Assembly (NCBI RefSeq): GCF_000002425.4
Contig: NC_037260.1
Location: 9,597,414 to 9,661,413 of the forward strand
Reading direction: 5' to 3'
Origin: Physcomitrium patens
Lineage: Eukaryota; Streptophyta; Bryopsida; Funariales; Funariaceae
DNA length: 64,000 nt
The notes under the pieces were generated by a model. The model did not search any database. It was not told the origin of the DNA and saw only the letters and a program-made list of their open reading frames with translations. Both the position numbers and the translations under genes were made by a program. The first letter of the stretch is position 1, and each line of letters begins with the position of its first letter. Below are positions 63,878 to 64,000 of this stretch, piece after piece.

Positions 63878-64000
63878 TTTGTCTAATCTTGATTAAGAGT
63901 CGATTGCCCTTTTTTCTTGATAAGACACAAGCATATTAGAAGTTGCGGATTATCTTCTTCTAAGTTGATATTGTCCTTAGTATTTTCTTTGTTCTCAAGT

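Larger units (their letters stand above)
63285..64000 (+). mobile_element. 5' end of a Ty3/gypsy element running off the window
   Basis: The LTR is followed by a primer site (63866-63877) and at least 120 bases of leader that match the leader of the 16-22 kb element, for example 'gataagacacaagcatattagaag' versus its counterpart near 22210-22235 on the minus strand. The element body continues beyond the window edge. Confidence 0.85.

Noticed and set aside
1..64000. CRISPR array, operon or bacterial system
   Set aside because: No spaced direct repeats of constant length. Genes are intron-containing and plant-like throughout.

Overview
The window looks like nuclear DNA of a land plant, most likely a bryophyte and probably a moss. 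The reasons are: an Aux/IAA protein of about 520 residues with a very long N-terminal region; a plant-type glycosyl-anchored matrix metalloproteinase; an OXA1 insertase fused to TPR repeats; GT-AG introns of about 80-700 bp; and gene islands separated by very AT-rich, transposon-filled DNA. The moss placement is an inference from gene architecture. The sequence contains no direct taxonomic marker.

Layout. 1-3050: AT-rich DNA with no gene. 3060-6136: an Aux/IAA auxin-response repressor on the minus strand, with an extremely C-rich (+ strand) stretch at its 3' end. 6137-14400: its upstream region and about 7 kb with no recognisable gene. 14400-27000: AT-rich repeat DNA containing a decayed Ty3/gypsy chromovirus on the minus strand (16484 to about 22425). 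27000-30320: low-copy DNA with one interrupted ORF. 30325-33358: a nine-exon GDT1/UPF0016 cation transporter gene on the plus strand. 34870-36777: a dead Tc1/mariner transposon with long inverted ends. About 38000-42370: a decayed Ty1/copia element on the minus strand. 43143-48195: a 14-exon OXA1-TPR gene on the minus strand that needs a GC-AG intron. 50941-52318: a two-exon membrane SGNH-fold protein resembling AXY9. 54176-54790: a basic protein of unknown function. 55553-57261: a matrix metalloproteinase. About 58943-63284: a second decayed Ty1/copia element, on the plus strand. 63285-64000: the 5' LTR and leader of another copy of the 16-22 kb gypsy family, inserted into the copia reverse transcriptase.

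The cellular genes do not form a pathway. They cover auxin transcriptional repression, Golgi/ER Mn/Ca/H transport (GDT1), mitochondrial inner-membrane protein insertion (OXA-TPR), wall-polysaccharide acetylation (AXY9-like) and apoplastic proteolysis (MMP). I rebuilt the gene models by eye from splice signals and reading-frame continuity. In each multi-exon model every exon junction keeps the frame. I saw no clearly new biological system. The most unusual observations are the GC-AG intron, the nested retrotransposon, the C-to-T decay signature shared by all transposons, and the strand-skewed tract downstream of Aux/IAA.
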